This document shows, piece by piece, positions 8,726 through 18,023 of a stretch of DNA of 64,000 bases. The number at the start of each line of letters is the position of its first letter. Position 1 is the stretch's first letter. The DNA is taken from contig NZ_JAPEPI010000001.1 in assembly GCF_026340305.1 (NCBI RefSeq), forward strand, positions 1,612,001 through 1,676,000, written 5' to 3'. The stretch is from Streptomyces sp. NBC_01381. GTDB taxonomy: Bacteria > Actinomycetota > Actinomycetes > Streptomycetales > Streptomycetaceae. The notes beneath the pieces were generated by a model that saw only the letters and a program-made list of their open reading frames with translations, had not been told where the DNA came from and did no database searches. The translations under genes and the position numbers were made by a program.

Positions 8726-9958
8726 CTAGCCGGCGCTGCCCGCGGTCCACTCGCTCCAGGACATGTTCCAGCCGTTGAGGCCGTTGTCCGGGGAGACGGT
8801 CTTGTCCGGGGAGCCCTTGACCGTCACGACGTCCCCGATCAGGGAGTTGTCGTAGAACCACGCGCCCGGCGTGCTGGAGTCGCCCGCGCCCTGCGCGTCC
8901 TGCAGGCCGACGCAGCCGTGGCTGGTGTTGGCGCTGCCGAAGATCGAGGGCGAGCCCCAGTAGTTGCCGTGGATGAAGGTGCCGGACGAGGACAGACGCA
9001 TGGCGTGCGGGACGTCCTTGATGTCGTACTCACCGCCGAAGCCGACCGTGTCGCCGTTCATGCGGGTCTGCGTGAACTTCTCGGAGATCACCATCTGGCC
9101 GTTGTACGTGGGGTTCGACGGGCTGCCCGCGGAGATCGGGATGGTCTTGACGACCTTTCCGTCCCGCTCGACCGTCATCTTCTTGGCCTGCACGTCGACC
9201 GTGGAGACCTGGGCGCGGCCGACGGTGAAGCTGACCGTCTTGTTCTGTACGCCGGTGGCGCCTTCCGCGCCCTTCACGCCCTCCAGGTCGATCTTCATCG
9301 TGACCTTGGAGCCGGCCTTCCAGTACTCCTCGGGCCTGAAGTCCAGGCGGTTGTCGCCGAACCAGTGGCCGACGACCTTCTGGCCGCTGTCGGAGGTGAC
9401 CTTGATGTGCGACTGGACGTCCTGCTTCTCCGTGATCGCCTTGTCGAAGGTGAAGGAGACGGGCATACCGACGCCGACCTTGGTGCCGCCGTCCGGTGTG
9501 TAGCTGCCGATGAAGCTGTTGGCCTTCGAGACGGTCGTGAAGATCGAGTTCTCGGTCGCTTCCTTGCCCTTGGCGTCCTTGGCGTCGGCCGTGATGCGGT
9601 ACTTCATGCCGCGCTCCAGCTGGGCCTTGGGCTTCCAGCTCGTGCCGTCGGAGGAGAGCGTGCCGTCGACGGCGGCGCCGGTGGAGACCAGCGTCATCTT
9701 CACGTCGGTCAGCTTGCCGCCCTTGACCTTGACGCCCGTGGCGTTGATGGAGGCGCCGGTCGAGCCGTCCTTGGCGGAGATGGTGACGGCGAGGCCGCCG
9801 GCTTCCTTGCCCTCGCCGTTCTTGCCGTCGTCGTTCGCGTCCGCGTCGCCGCCGCAGGCCGTGAGGGTCAGCGCACCCGCGGCGGCGAGTGCGGCGGCTG
9901 CCAGCAGGGTGCGTCGCCGAGGCCTGGCTGTGTACGACGTTGTCACGGGCTGCTCCAT
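8726..9958 (-). CDS. lipoprotein L,D-transpeptidase with Ig-like domains
   Basis: The protein of 410 aa cross-links peptidoglycan stems (3-3 links) outside the membrane. The N-terminus has positive charges, a hydrophobic stretch and the lipobox LTAC followed by GGDAD. Residues about 45-250 look like the bacterial Ig-like domains that precede actinobacterial L,D-transpeptidases. The YkuD catalytic domain follows, with His in the HGNYW segment and catalytic Cys349 in SHGC. The terminal WNMSWSEWTAGSAG tail is typical of Streptomyces homologues. The long linker region is rich in Lys and Gly. Confidence 0.92.
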   Translation of the reverse strand: MEQPVTTSYTARPRRRTLLAAAALAAAGALTLTACGGDADANDDGKNGEGKEAGGLAVTISAKDGSTGASINATGVKVKGGKLTDVKMTLVSTGAAVDGTLSSDGTSWKPKAQLERGMKYRITADAKDAKGKEATENSIFTTVSKANSFIGSYTPDGGTKVGVGMPVSFTFDKAITEKQDVQSHIKVTSDSGQKVVGHWFGDNRLDFRPEEYWKAGSKVTMKIDLEGVKGAEGATGVQNKTVSFTVGRAQVSTVDVQAKKMTVERDGKVVKTIPISAGSPSNPTYNGQMVISEKFTQTRMNGDTVGFGGEYDIKDVPHAMRLSSSGTFIHGNYWGSPSIFGSANTSHGCVGLQDAQGAGDSSTPGAWFYDNSLIGDVVTVKGSPDKTVSPDNGLNGWNMSWSEWTAGSAG

Positions 9959-10040
9959 CTATGTGCCAAGTGCGCGTTCTGGTCCAGTACGGGTAAAGAG
10001 CGACGTGCGGGCGGAAAGGTTCCGTCCGGATGGTGTGAGC

Positions 10041-10090
10041 GCAGGCACAGCGAAGCCGCACCAACCTGCCCTGGTTGATGCGGCTTTGGG
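10041..10090 (-). terminator. hairpin downstream of the P1 peptidase gene
   Basis: GCCGCA-C-CAACC pairs with GGTTG-A-TGCGGC (about 10051-10085) with one internal mismatch. It lies between the P1 peptidase stop and the transpeptidase gene. The flanking 10083-10125 region repeats TTTGGGGCTGTG two to three times. Confidence 0.4.
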
Positions 10091-10122
10091 GCTGTGTTTT
10101 GGGGCTGTGCTTTGGGGTGGGC

Positions 10123-11259
10123 CTACTTGCCGTAGAGGTCGAGATACGAAGGGAACGTGCCGCCGGGGGTGCGCACGGACTCCGCGGCCAGCATCGCCCG
10201 GACGATCGCGGTGGTCACCAGGTCGGCGCCCGCCGCGAGGATCTCGTTGAGGGCGAGGGGGTTGTCGGCGGCGAGCGCGTGCTCGCCGGTGGCGAGGGCG
10301 AAGACGGTGTCCCCGTCGTTGAGGAGATGGACGGGGCGTACGGCGCGGGCCATGCCGTCGTGCGACGTGCCGGCCAGCTTCTGCGCCTGGGCCTTGGTGA
10401 GTTCGGCGTCCGTGGCGACCACGGCGAGGGTGGTGTTCAGCGGCGGCGGCCCGTTCTCGGCGGCGGCCTCGGCGAGACGTCGCTGGGCCTCTTCGTGGAC
10501 CTCGGGCGAGGGGTAGGCGTCTTGCCGCCCCTCGAAGTGCTGGAAGTGCTGGAAGTGCTGGAAGAACCGCCCGTACAGCGCGCCGGTCTCCGGGTCGAAC
10601 CCCGAACCCGCGGCGTTCGCCACGACCAGTGCGGCCACCGTGATGCCCGAGTCGAGCCGGACACTCGCACTGCCGATGCCGCCCTTGACCTTGCCGACCA
10701 CCGCGCCGGTACCCGCGCCGACGTTGCCCTCCTGGACCGGGGCGAAGATCTCGGTGCGCGCGGCGGCTTCCACGGCGGCGCGACCGGTCGACGCATCGGG
10801 GCGCGCCTTGAAGTCGCCGCCCCTGCTCAGGTCGAAGACACAGGCGGCAGGCACCACGGGAACGACATGAGAGGGATCAGGACCCACCCGCACACCCCGC
10901 CCCTGCTCCTCCAGCCACGCCACCACCCCGGAAGCGGAGTCGAGCCCGTACGCACTGCCGCCCGTAAGAACGACCGCCTCGACACGCTGCACCAGATTCC
11001 GCGGGTCGAGCGCATCCGTCTCCCGCGTACCGGGCCCACCACCCCGCACATCCACGGCGGCAACGGCACCACCCTCGGGCGCGAGCACGACGGTGGCCCC
11101 GGTGAGGTGACCCGGGTGATCACCCCCGCCGAGGGTCGCGTGCCCGACACGCAGACCCCGAACATCGGTCAGCGAGCCGGAGGCGGGACGGCTCGGCATG
11201 TCGGCCGGGGAGTTGGTGGTGGGGTGGTTGGCGGGGCGGTTCGGGACGTCGGAAGTCAT
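10123..11259 (-). CDS. P1 family peptidase (DmpA/BapA-like aminopeptidase)
   Basis: This 378-aa Ntn-hydrolase-like enzyme resembles DmpA, which self-cleaves before a Ser that becomes the N-terminal nucleophile. The family start (LTDVRGLRVGH, residues 30-40) follows a Pro/Asn-rich leader, and GGSAYGLD is near residue 101. The predicted cleavage is Gly196-Ser197 in the GGIGSAS motif after NVGAGTGAVVGKVK. Substrates in the family are N-terminal D- or beta-amino acids and peptides; here they are unknown. A small FQHFQHFQH repeat (bases 10532-10565) lies in the beta chain. Confidence 0.85.
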   Translation of the reverse strand: MTSDVPNRPANHPTTNSPADMPSRPASGSLTDVRGLRVGHATLGGGDHPGHLTGATVVLAPEGGAVAAVDVRGGGPGTRETDALDPRNLVQRVEAVVLTGGSAYGLDSASGVVAWLEEQGRGVRVGPDPSHVVPVVPAACVFDLSRGGDFKARPDASTGRAAVEAAARTEIFAPVQEGNVGAGTGAVVGKVKGGIGSASVRLDSGITVAALVVANAAGSGFDPETGALYGRFFQHFQHFQHFEGRQDAYPSPEVHEEAQRRLAEAAAENGPPPLNTTLAVVATDAELTKAQAQKLAGTSHDGMARAVRPVHLLNDGDTVFALATGEHALAADNPLALNEILAAGADLVTTAIVRAMLAAESVRTPGGTFPSYLDLYGK

Positions 11260-11289
11260 GCCGACCTACGTATCACGCGAGACGCGCCG

Positions 11290-11820
11290 GGCGGGGCGGG
11301 CCGCCGCGTATGAGCCATCCGCGGGTGGGGGCGAGCGGCGTGCGTGCAGTTGTCCGCCGGGCGGGGTTGGTTGGGTTGTGCGTGCGTGGCAGTTGTCCGC
11401 TGGGCGGTGTTGGTTGGGTTGTGTGTGGGCGTGGTCCGCCGGGCCGGAGCGGAGTCGCTTGCGCGCCGCCATCTGCCGGGCGCGGCCGAGTCGCCCGCGT
11501 GCAGTGGTCCGCCGGCCCGGGCCGAGTGGCCTGTGTGCAGTCGTCCGCCGGGCCGGGTCCGGTCGTCTGCGTGCGGTCATTCGCCGAGATGGGGCCGAGC
11601 GGCGCCTGTGCGCCGCCGTCCGCCGGGCGGCGCCGGGTCACCTGCGTGCCGTCATCCGCCAAGCGGCTCCGGATCACCTGCGTGCCGTCACCCGCCAAGC
11701 CGCGCCGGATCACCTGTGTGCCGCTACCCGCCAAGCCGCGCCGGATCACCTGCGCGCCGCCACCCGCCAAGCCGCGCCCTCACCTGCCCGCAGCCCCCCG
11801 CCGGGCCGGGCCGGGGCGAG
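11290..11820. repeat. degenerate tandem repeat tract, 36-bp period at its right end; no gene
   Basis: This stretch of about 530 bases between two minus-strand genes holds no gene I can support. From about 11620 it repeats every 36 bases: CCGCC cores begin at 11620, 11656, 11692, 11728 and 11764, each followed by a GGATCACCTG-like segment. Further left the units are decayed; a 43-base duplication beginning CAGTTGTCCG lies at 11347 and 11390. Because 36 is a multiple of three, several frames stay open and give repeated RQAAPDHLRAV-type peptides. There is no ribosome-binding site or conserved family, so I treat it as non-coding. Confidence 0.75.
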
Positions 11821-13062
11821 TCAGTCGTTTGTGGCTGCCACCATTCGTCGCGTCAGTGTCACCCCGGTCGCGACCGTCGCCGTCGCGACGAGGCCCGCCA
11901 CCGGGACCGCCCAGCTCCCCGCGAACGTACTCGCGAGTGTCGCCAACGCCCCACCTGGCAACACCAGTTGCTGTGCGATGCCCACCTTGTAGTAGCGGGA
12001 GTGCAGCAGCCATACCGTGAGGAGGTACAGCGCCATCGGTACGGTCACCGAGGCGGACGCCGCCAGTGTCGAGATGTGTGCCTTGCCGACTGCCTGCTCG
12101 ACCGCGATCTCGATGCCGGCGCCGATCGCCGCGGCCGCGCCGAGAATGAAGTAGTGCCCGTAACCCCACAGGAACGCCTGCCGGTTGGTGCTCAGGCGGC
12201 CGTGGATCGGCACGACGAAGTAGATCCACCAGGCTGCGAAGACCATCAGGAGGCCACCCGCGGCGATGGGCAGGAGCTCGCCCAGTTCGTCGTTCTCGTC
12301 GATGCCGGACTTCACGGCGACGGTCGCCGCCGCGATCGTCTCGCCGAGCACGATGATGGTGAACAGGCCGTACCGCTCCGCGATGTGATGCGGATGCCAG
12401 GGCGTGGTGTAGGCCCGCTCGGCGATGACGGGTACGCACATCTCGGCGATCGCCATCACCAGGAACAGCCACCCACGGGCGCCCTCCGGCAGGAAGAGGA
12501 GCCCGGACCAGCCGATCTGACAGAGCAGCACACCCACGGCGTACCGCAGCGCGGTGCGGCGTTCCTCCCCGCTCGCGGCGGACGCGACGCGCAGCCACTG
12601 CGTGGTGAGCGCGACCCGCATGATCAGGTAGCCGAGCCAGATCAGCAGGAAGTCGTGGTCCTGGAACCCCTCGGAGACCCCCGCGGCGAAGACGAGCACA
12701 CCGGCGATCTGGACGAGCGTGACGACCCGGAAGAGCACGTCGTCGTTGTCGTACGCCGACGCGAACCACGAGAAGTTGACCCACGCCCAGAACAGCGCGA
12801 AGAACACCATCGCGTAGTTGAGGATCCCCTCGCCCGCGTGGCCCTCGGCGATCGCATGCACCAGCTCGGCACCGGCCTGGGCGACCGCCACGACGAAACA
12901 GAGGTCGAAGAAGAGTTCCAGCGGGGTCGCCGCCCGGTGCTCCTCGTCCCGCCCGCGCGCGACCAGGGGGCGCAGGGTGGCCGATGCGGGGACCGGGCGG
13001 CCGGGGTGCCCGGAGCCGGAACCTGGGTCTGGGGTCGGCGCGGAGGCCGGTGTGGATGCCAT
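11821..13062 (-). CDS. low temperature requirement protein A (LtrA) family membrane protein
   Basis: The protein is 413 aa. It begins MASTPASAPTPDPG and has a family-typical motif TPLELFFDLCFVVAVAQ near residue 45. About ten hydrophobic helices follow, with a conserved FTIIVLGETI segment in the middle. The LtrA family is widespread in actinobacteria and its function is unresolved; the name comes from a Listeria cold-growth mutant. I chose the ATG at 13062 because the longer frame runs through the intergenic region and into the divergent narK gene. The 247-bp gap to narK holds a candidate DevR half-site. Confidence 0.82.
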   Translation of the reverse strand: MASTPASAPTPDPGSGSGHPGRPVPASATLRPLVARGRDEEHRAATPLELFFDLCFVVAVAQAGAELVHAIAEGHAGEGILNYAMVFFALFWAWVNFSWFASAYDNDDVLFRVVTLVQIAGVLVFAAGVSEGFQDHDFLLIWLGYLIMRVALTTQWLRVASAASGEERRTALRYAVGVLLCQIGWSGLLFLPEGARGWLFLVMAIAEMCVPVIAERAYTTPWHPHHIAERYGLFTIIVLGETIAAATVAVKSGIDENDELGELLPIAAGGLLMVFAAWWIYFVVPIHGRLSTNRQAFLWGYGHYFILGAAAAIGAGIEIAVEQAVGKAHISTLAASASVTVPMALYLLTVWLLHSRYYKVGIAQQLVLPGGALATLASTFAGSWAVPVAGLVATATVATGVTLTRRMVAATND

Positions 13063-13165
13063 GCCCAAAGCACAGCAGAAGCTCTGGGCCGAATGCGGCT
13101 GCGGCACCCGTTCCCACCCGATGGACACCCGCCCGGGCGCGGCACGCACGTGCGCGGCACCGACA

Positions 13166-13180
13166 GGGGTCCGAAGTCCC
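13166..13180. promoter_or_regulatory. weak DosR/DevR-like site upstream of narK
   Basis: GGGGTCCGAAGTCCC has one good half (AAGTCCC) of the DosR-type palindrome and a poor left half. It lies 130 bases upstream of narK. It is supported mainly by the stronger site before pflB. Confidence 0.25.
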
Positions 13181-13309
13181 GCGGAGCCCGCGCTCTTTGT
13201 CCTGGTCACCTGGTGCCCAAGGCCTCTGCTCCTGGCGGCGCGCGGGGCCGATCGTGGAAGTGTCAGGCCCCGGAGCAAGGTCGGGACCCGTAGCGAACTG
13301 GGAACCAAC

Positions 13310-14743
13310 ATGAGATCGCCTGCCGCCCAAGAAGCGCCGCCCGCACCCGTACGCACGTCGTACGACCCCGCGCAGTACCGCCCCGGCCGGACCATCACCG
13401 ACTGGGAGCCGGAGAACGAACTCTTCTGGAAGTCCACCGGCAAGAAGGTCGCCACCCGCAACCTGTGGATCGCGGTCCCCGCCCTCCTCGTCGCCTTCGT
13501 GGTCTGGCAGGTCTGGTCGGTCACCGCCACCAACCTCAAGGACGTCGGCTTCGGCTTCTCCACATCGCAGCTGTTCTGGCTGACGGCGGTCCCGGGCCTC
13601 ACGGGCGGCACGGCCCGGATCATCTACACCTTCCTCGGCCCGATGATCGGCCAGCGCCGCTTCACCGCGCTCTCCACGATCGTCCTGGTCGTCCCGCTGA
13701 TCTGGCTCGGCATCGCGGTCCAGAACCCCGACACCTCGTACGGCGTGATGATCGCCATCGCGGCCCTGTGCGGCGTCGGCGGCGCCAACTTCGCCTCGTC
13801 CCTCGCGAACATCGGCTTCTTCTTCCCCAAGAAGGACAAGGGCAACGCGACCGGCATCAACGGCGGCCTCGGCAACCTCGGAGTCTCCGTCATCCAGCTG
13901 GTCACCCCGATCGTCATCACCAGCTCGGTCATCGCGGTCGGCTCGGCCCAGCACAAGGCCGACGGCACACCGGTCTGGCTGCAGAACGCCGCGTTCCTGT
14001 GGGTGCCCGTCCTGGTGATCCTGGCCGTCATCGCCTGGTTCGGCCAGAACGACCTGAAGGTCGCGTCGACCCCCTTCAGCAAGCAGAAGATCATCTTCAA
14101 GCGCAAGCACAACTGGCTGATGACCTGGCTCTACGTCGGCACGTTCGGCTCCTTCATCGGCTTTGCTGCGGCCCTGCCGATGCTCATCAAGACCACGTTC
14201 ACGCCCATCGACGCGGCCTACTCCGCAGCGACGTACGCCTGGATGGGCCCGGCCGTCGGCGCGCTCGCCCGATGGGCCGGCGGCTGGATCGCCGACAAGA
14301 TCGGCGGGGCGCGGGTCACCATCATCTCGTTCGTGGGCATGGCGCTCTCGATCATCGGCGTCATCAACTTCCTTCCCTCCGGCGGCGAAAACGGCAACTT
14401 CTGGGGCTTCCTCGTCTGCTTCCTGTGCGCGTTCTTCCTTTCCGGCATCGGCAACGGCTCGACGTTCCGGCAGATCCCGGTGATCTTCCGCGACCAGCAT
14501 CTGAAGGGCCTGACCGAGGGCACGCCCGAGTACGCGATGGCGCTCAAGCAGTCCGAGATGGAGGCGGGCGCCGTCACCGGATTCACCTCCGCCGTCGCGG
14601 CGTACGGCTTCTTCTTCATCCCGGCGATGTTCGCCAACTTCCCGGTCACCGGCGCGATGTGGGGCTTCGTGGCCTTCTACGCCAGCTGCATCGCCGTCTG
14701 CTGGTGGTTCTACGCCCGCAAGGGCGCCGAGTCCCCTAGCTGA
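13310..14743 (+). CDS. narK: nitrate/nitrite transporter, NarK/NasA family (MFS)
   Basis: A protein of 477 aa with an N-terminal cytoplasmic segment (TITDWEPENELFWKSTGKKVA) that is typical of actinobacterial NarK, followed by 12 membrane helices. The nitrate signature G-x-x-x-x-N-x-G-G-N-x-G is recognisable as GNATGINGGLGNLG around residues 180-195. A second Gly-rich motif is SGIGNGSTFRQIP. It exchanges nitrate and/or nitrite across the membrane. The start ATG at 13310 removes the upstream extension. It is followed directly by the Dev box and pflB, so its context is low-oxygen metabolism. No nitrate reductase genes lie in the window. Confidence 0.88.
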   Translation: MRSPAAQEAPPAPVRTSYDPAQYRPGRTITDWEPENELFWKSTGKKVATRNLWIAVPALLVAFVVWQVWSVTATNLKDVGFGFSTSQLFWLTAVPGLTGGTARIIYTFLGPMIGQRRFTALSTIVLVVPLIWLGIAVQNPDTSYGVMIAIAALCGVGGANFASSLANIGFFFPKKDKGNATGINGGLGNLGVSVIQLVTPIVITSSVIAVGSAQHKADGTPVWLQNAAFLWVPVLVILAVIAWFGQNDLKVASTPFSKQKIIFKRKHNWLMTWLYVGTFGSFIGFAAALPMLIKTTFTPIDAAYSAATYAWMGPAVGALARWAGGWIADKIGGARVTIISFVGMALSIIGVINFLPSGGENGNFWGFLVCFLCAFFLSGIGNGSTFRQIPVIFRDQHLKGLTEGTPEYAMALKQSEMEAGAVTGFTSAVAAYGFFFIPAMFANFPVTGAMWGFVAFYASCIAVCWWFYARKGAESPS

Positions 14744-14758
14744 GGGACCTTTGGTCCC
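14744..14758. promoter_or_regulatory. DosR/DevR-type palindrome upstream of pflB
   Basis: GGGACCTTTGGTCCC begins at the base after the narK stop codon. It is a perfect 6-3-6 palindrome close to the DosR/DevR consensus GGGACTTTNGTCCC. A degenerate second copy (GGACCATTGCGGCC, 14766-14779) follows on the same helix side. The start of pflB is 87 bases downstream. Confidence 0.65.
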
Positions 14759-14845
14759 GTATCGAGGACCATTGCGGCCCCCCGAGCCGCCCCGGCGGGA
14801 GTGCAATGGAAGCAGAGCGAAAAGGCGATTCGGAAGGTGCGGGTC

Positions 14846-17113
14846 ATGAGTGCCACCCCTGCGGAAACGAAGGTGCCGACAGAGCACGGCCAGGCTTGGC
14901 ACGGCTTCAAGGGCGGCCTGTGGCAGGACGCCATCGACGTCCGGGACTTCGTCCAGCACAACTACACGCCGTACGAGGGCGACGACTCCTTCCTCGCGGG
15001 ACCGACCGAACGCACCACCCAGGTCTGGCAGAAGCTCCTGTCGATGTTCCCGACGGAGAACGAGCGCGGCATCTACGACGTCGACGTGCGGACCCCGTCC
15101 CGCATCGACGCTTTCGAGCCGGGCTTCGTCGACGCGGACCTCGACCTCGTCGTCGGCTTGCAGACCGACGCCCCGCTGCGCCGCGCCGTCATGCCCAACG
15201 GCGGCTGGCGGATGGTCGAGGGCGCCCTGGACGCCTACGGCTACAAGGCCGACCCGGAGGTCAAGGAGATCTACACCCACCTCCGCAAGACCCACAACGA
15301 AGGCGTCTTCGACGCCTACACCCCCGAGATCCGCGCCTGCCGCTCCTCCGGCATCATCACGGGCCTGCCCGACGCCTACGGCCGCGGCCGCATCATCGGC
15401 GACTACCGTCGCGTCGCGCTCTACGGAGTCGACCGTCTCATCGCCGCGAAGGAAGCCGACAAGGCGCTCCTGAACGAGGAGTGGGCCACCGAGGACGTCA
15501 TCCGCGCCCGCGAGGAGACCTCCGAGCAGATCAAGGCCCTGGGCGAACTGAAGGCCATGGCGATGTCGTACGGCCACGACATCTCCGCCCCCGCGTCCAC
15601 AGGTCTCGAAGCCATCCAGTGGCTGTACTTCGGCTACCTCGCCGCCGTGAAGGAGCAGAACGGCGCGGCCATGTCGATCGGCCGCATCGACAATTTCCTC
15701 GACATCTACCTCCAGCGCGACATCGAGGCCGGCCGCCTCACCGAGGCCGAGGCCCAGGAGTTCATCGACGACTTCGTCATCAAGCTCCGCATCGTCCGCT
15801 TCCTGCGCACCCCCGAGTACAACGAGCTCTACTCCGGCGACCCGACCTGGGTCACCTGGTCCATGGCCGGCATCGGCGACGACGGCCGCCCGCTGGTCTC
15901 CCGCACCACGTTCCGCGCCCTGCAGACCCTCTACAACCTGGGCCCGGCGCCCGAGCCGAACCTCACGGTCTTCTGGTCGCGGCAACTCCCGCAAGGATTC
16001 AAGGACTTCGCCTCCAAGGTCGCGATCGACACCTCGGCCATCCAGTTCGAGTCCGACGAACTGATGCGCCCCAAGTACGGCGACGACACCGCCATCGCCT
16101 GCTGTGTCTCCGCCATGGCCGTCGGCAAGCAGATGCAGTTCTTCGGCGCCCGCGTCAATGTCGCCAAGGCCCTGCTCTACGCGATCAACGGCGGCCGCGA
16201 CGAGAAGACCGGCAAGCGCGTCGTCGAGGGCTTCGAGCCCATCGAGGGCGACCACCTGGACTACGAGACAGTCGCCGAACGCTACGACGCGATGCTCGGC
16301 TGGCTCGCCAAGACGTACGTACACGCGCTGAACGTCATCCACTACATGCACGACAAGTACGCCTACGAGCGCATCGAGATGGCCCTGCACGACCGGGATA
16401 TCCTGCGCACCATGGCCTGCGGCATCGCGGGCCTCTCGGTCGCGGCCGACTCGCTCTCCGCCATCAAGCACGCCAAGGTCAAGGTCATCCGTGACGAGAC
16501 CGGCCTCGCCGTCGACTACGAGATCGAGGGCGACTACCCCGCCTACGGCAACAACGACGACCGCGCGGACGCCATCGCCCGGCGCATCGTCTCCGACTTC
16601 ATGGGCAAGATCCGCCGGCACCCCGCCTACCGGAACGCGGTGCACACCCAGTCGGTCCTGACGATCACCTCGAACGTCGTCTACGGCAAGAAGACCGGCA
16701 ACACCCCCGACGGCCGCCGCGCGGGCGAGCCCTTCGCGCCCGGCGCCAACCCGATGAACGGCCGTGACGAGCACGGCTACATCGCCTCCGCGCTGTCGGT
16801 CGCCAAGCTCGACTACGACGACGCCGAGGACGGCATCTCGCTGACCAACACCATCACCCCCGACGCCCTGGGCCGCACTCCCGAAGAGCGGATCGCGAAC
16901 CTCTCCGGAGTCCTGGACGGCTTCATGGCCAGTGACGGCTTCCACATGAACGTCAACGTCCTCGACAAGGCGACCCTCCAAGACGCCATGGAGCACCCGG
17001 AGAACTACCCGCAGCTGACCATCCGTGTCTCCGGCTACGCGGTCAACTTCATCCGGCTCACCCGCGACCAGCAGCTCGACGTCATCAACCGCACCTTCCA
17101 CGGCTCGCTCTGA
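14846..17113 (+). CDS. pflB: formate C-acetyltransferase (pyruvate formate-lyase)
   Basis: A glycyl-radical enzyme of 755 aa that converts pyruvate and CoA to acetyl-CoA and formate without oxygen. The adjacent catalytic cysteines are Cys419-Cys420 in IACCVSAM, and the radical glycine is Gly730 in RVSGYAVNF. Both match the spacing of the E. coli enzyme (Cys418/419, Gly734), and the length is close to the usual 760. The ATG at 14846 has GGAAGG upstream. It is followed 33 bases later by its activase gene. The enzyme is oxygen-sensitive, so its presence in an aerobic mycelial genus points to use in hypoxia. Confidence 0.95.
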   Translation: MSATPAETKVPTEHGQAWHGFKGGLWQDAIDVRDFVQHNYTPYEGDDSFLAGPTERTTQVWQKLLSMFPTENERGIYDVDVRTPSRIDAFEPGFVDADLDLVVGLQTDAPLRRAVMPNGGWRMVEGALDAYGYKADPEVKEIYTHLRKTHNEGVFDAYTPEIRACRSSGIITGLPDAYGRGRIIGDYRRVALYGVDRLIAAKEADKALLNEEWATEDVIRAREETSEQIKALGELKAMAMSYGHDISAPASTGLEAIQWLYFGYLAAVKEQNGAAMSIGRIDNFLDIYLQRDIEAGRLTEAEAQEFIDDFVIKLRIVRFLRTPEYNELYSGDPTWVTWSMAGIGDDGRPLVSRTTFRALQTLYNLGPAPEPNLTVFWSRQLPQGFKDFASKVAIDTSAIQFESDELMRPKYGDDTAIACCVSAMAVGKQMQFFGARVNVAKALLYAINGGRDEKTGKRVVEGFEPIEGDHLDYETVAERYDAMLGWLAKTYVHALNVIHYMHDKYAYERIEMALHDRDILRTMACGIAGLSVAADSLSAIKHAKVKVIRDETGLAVDYEIEGDYPAYGNNDDRADAIARRIVSDFMGKIRRHPAYRNAVHTQSVLTITSNVVYGKKTGNTPDGRRAGEPFAPGANPMNGRDEHGYIASALSVAKLDYDDAEDGISLTNTITPDALGRTPEERIANLSGVLDGFMASDGFHMNVNVLDKATLQDAMEHPENYPQLTIRVSGYAVNFIRLTRDQQLDVINRTFHGSL

Positions 17114-17146
17114 GCCACCTAGCTCTGAGCCACCTGGAGCCCTGCC

Positions 17147-17965
17147 ATGACTGCTCTGCTCGACACGGAGACCGTGCTCGGTACGGAGACCGTGCGCGGC
17201 ACGGCGACCCCGGCGGCCGCCGTGACCCGCCGCCCGGTCACCGGATCCATCCACTCCTGGGACCTGTCCACGGGGGTCGACGGTCCCGGCACACGCTTCG
17301 TCACATTCCTCTCCGGCTGCCCGCTGACCTGCCTGTACTGCCACAACCCCGACACCTGGCGGATGCGGAACGGCAAGCGGACGGCGGTCGACGACATGAT
17401 CGCGGAGGCCGGCAAGTACACGACGTTCATCTCCGCCGCCGGGGGAGGGGCCACCGTCAGCGGCGGCGAACCCCTCCTGCAGCCCGTCTTCACCGGCGAA
17501 CTGCTGCACCGCCTCAAGCACGAACTGGGCCTGCACACCGCCCTGGACACCTCCGGCTTCCTCGGCGTGCGCGCCACCGAAGCCCTGCTCCGCGATGTCG
17601 ACCTGGTCCTGCTGGACATCAAGTCCTGGGACCCCGCGACGTACAAGAAGGTCACCGGCCGCCCCCTGCGGCCCACCCTCGACTTCGCCCACCGCCTCGC
17701 GGGACTCGGCAAGGACGTCTGGGTACGTTTCGTGCTCGTCCCCGGTCTGACCGACGATCCGGCGAACATCGAGGGCGTCGCACGCTTCGCCGCCTCGCTC
17801 GGCAGTGTCTCCCGCGTCGACGTGCTGCCCTTCCACAAGCTGGGCGAGGCGAAGTGGGACGCGCTCGGCAAGGACTTCACGCTGCGCGACACCCCATCGC
17901 CCGTCCCGGAGCAGGTGGCCGCGGCCAAGGAGATCTTCGCGGCCCAGGGCCTCAAGGCCGTCTGA
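17147..17965 (+). CDS. pflA: pyruvate formate-lyase activating enzyme (radical SAM)
   Basis: The protein of 272 aa installs the glycyl radical on PflB using S-adenosylmethionine and a 4Fe-4S cluster. The cluster-binding motif C-x3-C-x2-C is Cys58, Cys62 and Cys65 in SGCPLTCLYCHNPD. The GGEP SAM-binding motif follows (SGGEPLLQP). The start of the domain, GSIHSWDLSTGVDGPGTRFV, matches the family. A 25-residue Thr/Ala-rich N-terminal extension precedes it. The gene is co-directional with pflB and close enough to be co-transcribed. Confidence 0.94.
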   Translation: MTALLDTETVLGTETVRGTATPAAAVTRRPVTGSIHSWDLSTGVDGPGTRFVTFLSGCPLTCLYCHNPDTWRMRNGKRTAVDDMIAEAGKYTTFISAAGGGATVSGGEPLLQPVFTGELLHRLKHELGLHTALDTSGFLGVRATEALLRDVDLVLLDIKSWDPATYKKVTGRPLRPTLDFAHRLAGLGKDVWVRFVLVPGLTDDPANIEGVARFAASLGSVSRVDVLPFHKLGEAKWDALGKDFTLRDTPSPVPEQVAAAKEIFAAQGLKAV

Positions 17966-18023
17966 CGGCGGCCGGCCCGCGGTTGCCGGGTCCACCAGCG
18001 CCCCACGGACGTACCCTGGATAC

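Noticed and set aside
11600..11800. CRISPR-like array
   Set aside because: The 36-base units are contiguous with no unique spacers, and no cas genes are near.
11198..11992. Repeat-encoded proteins such as RQAAPDHLRAV repeats
   Set aside because: No ribosome-binding site or conserved family; the same tract is open in several frames because its period is 36.
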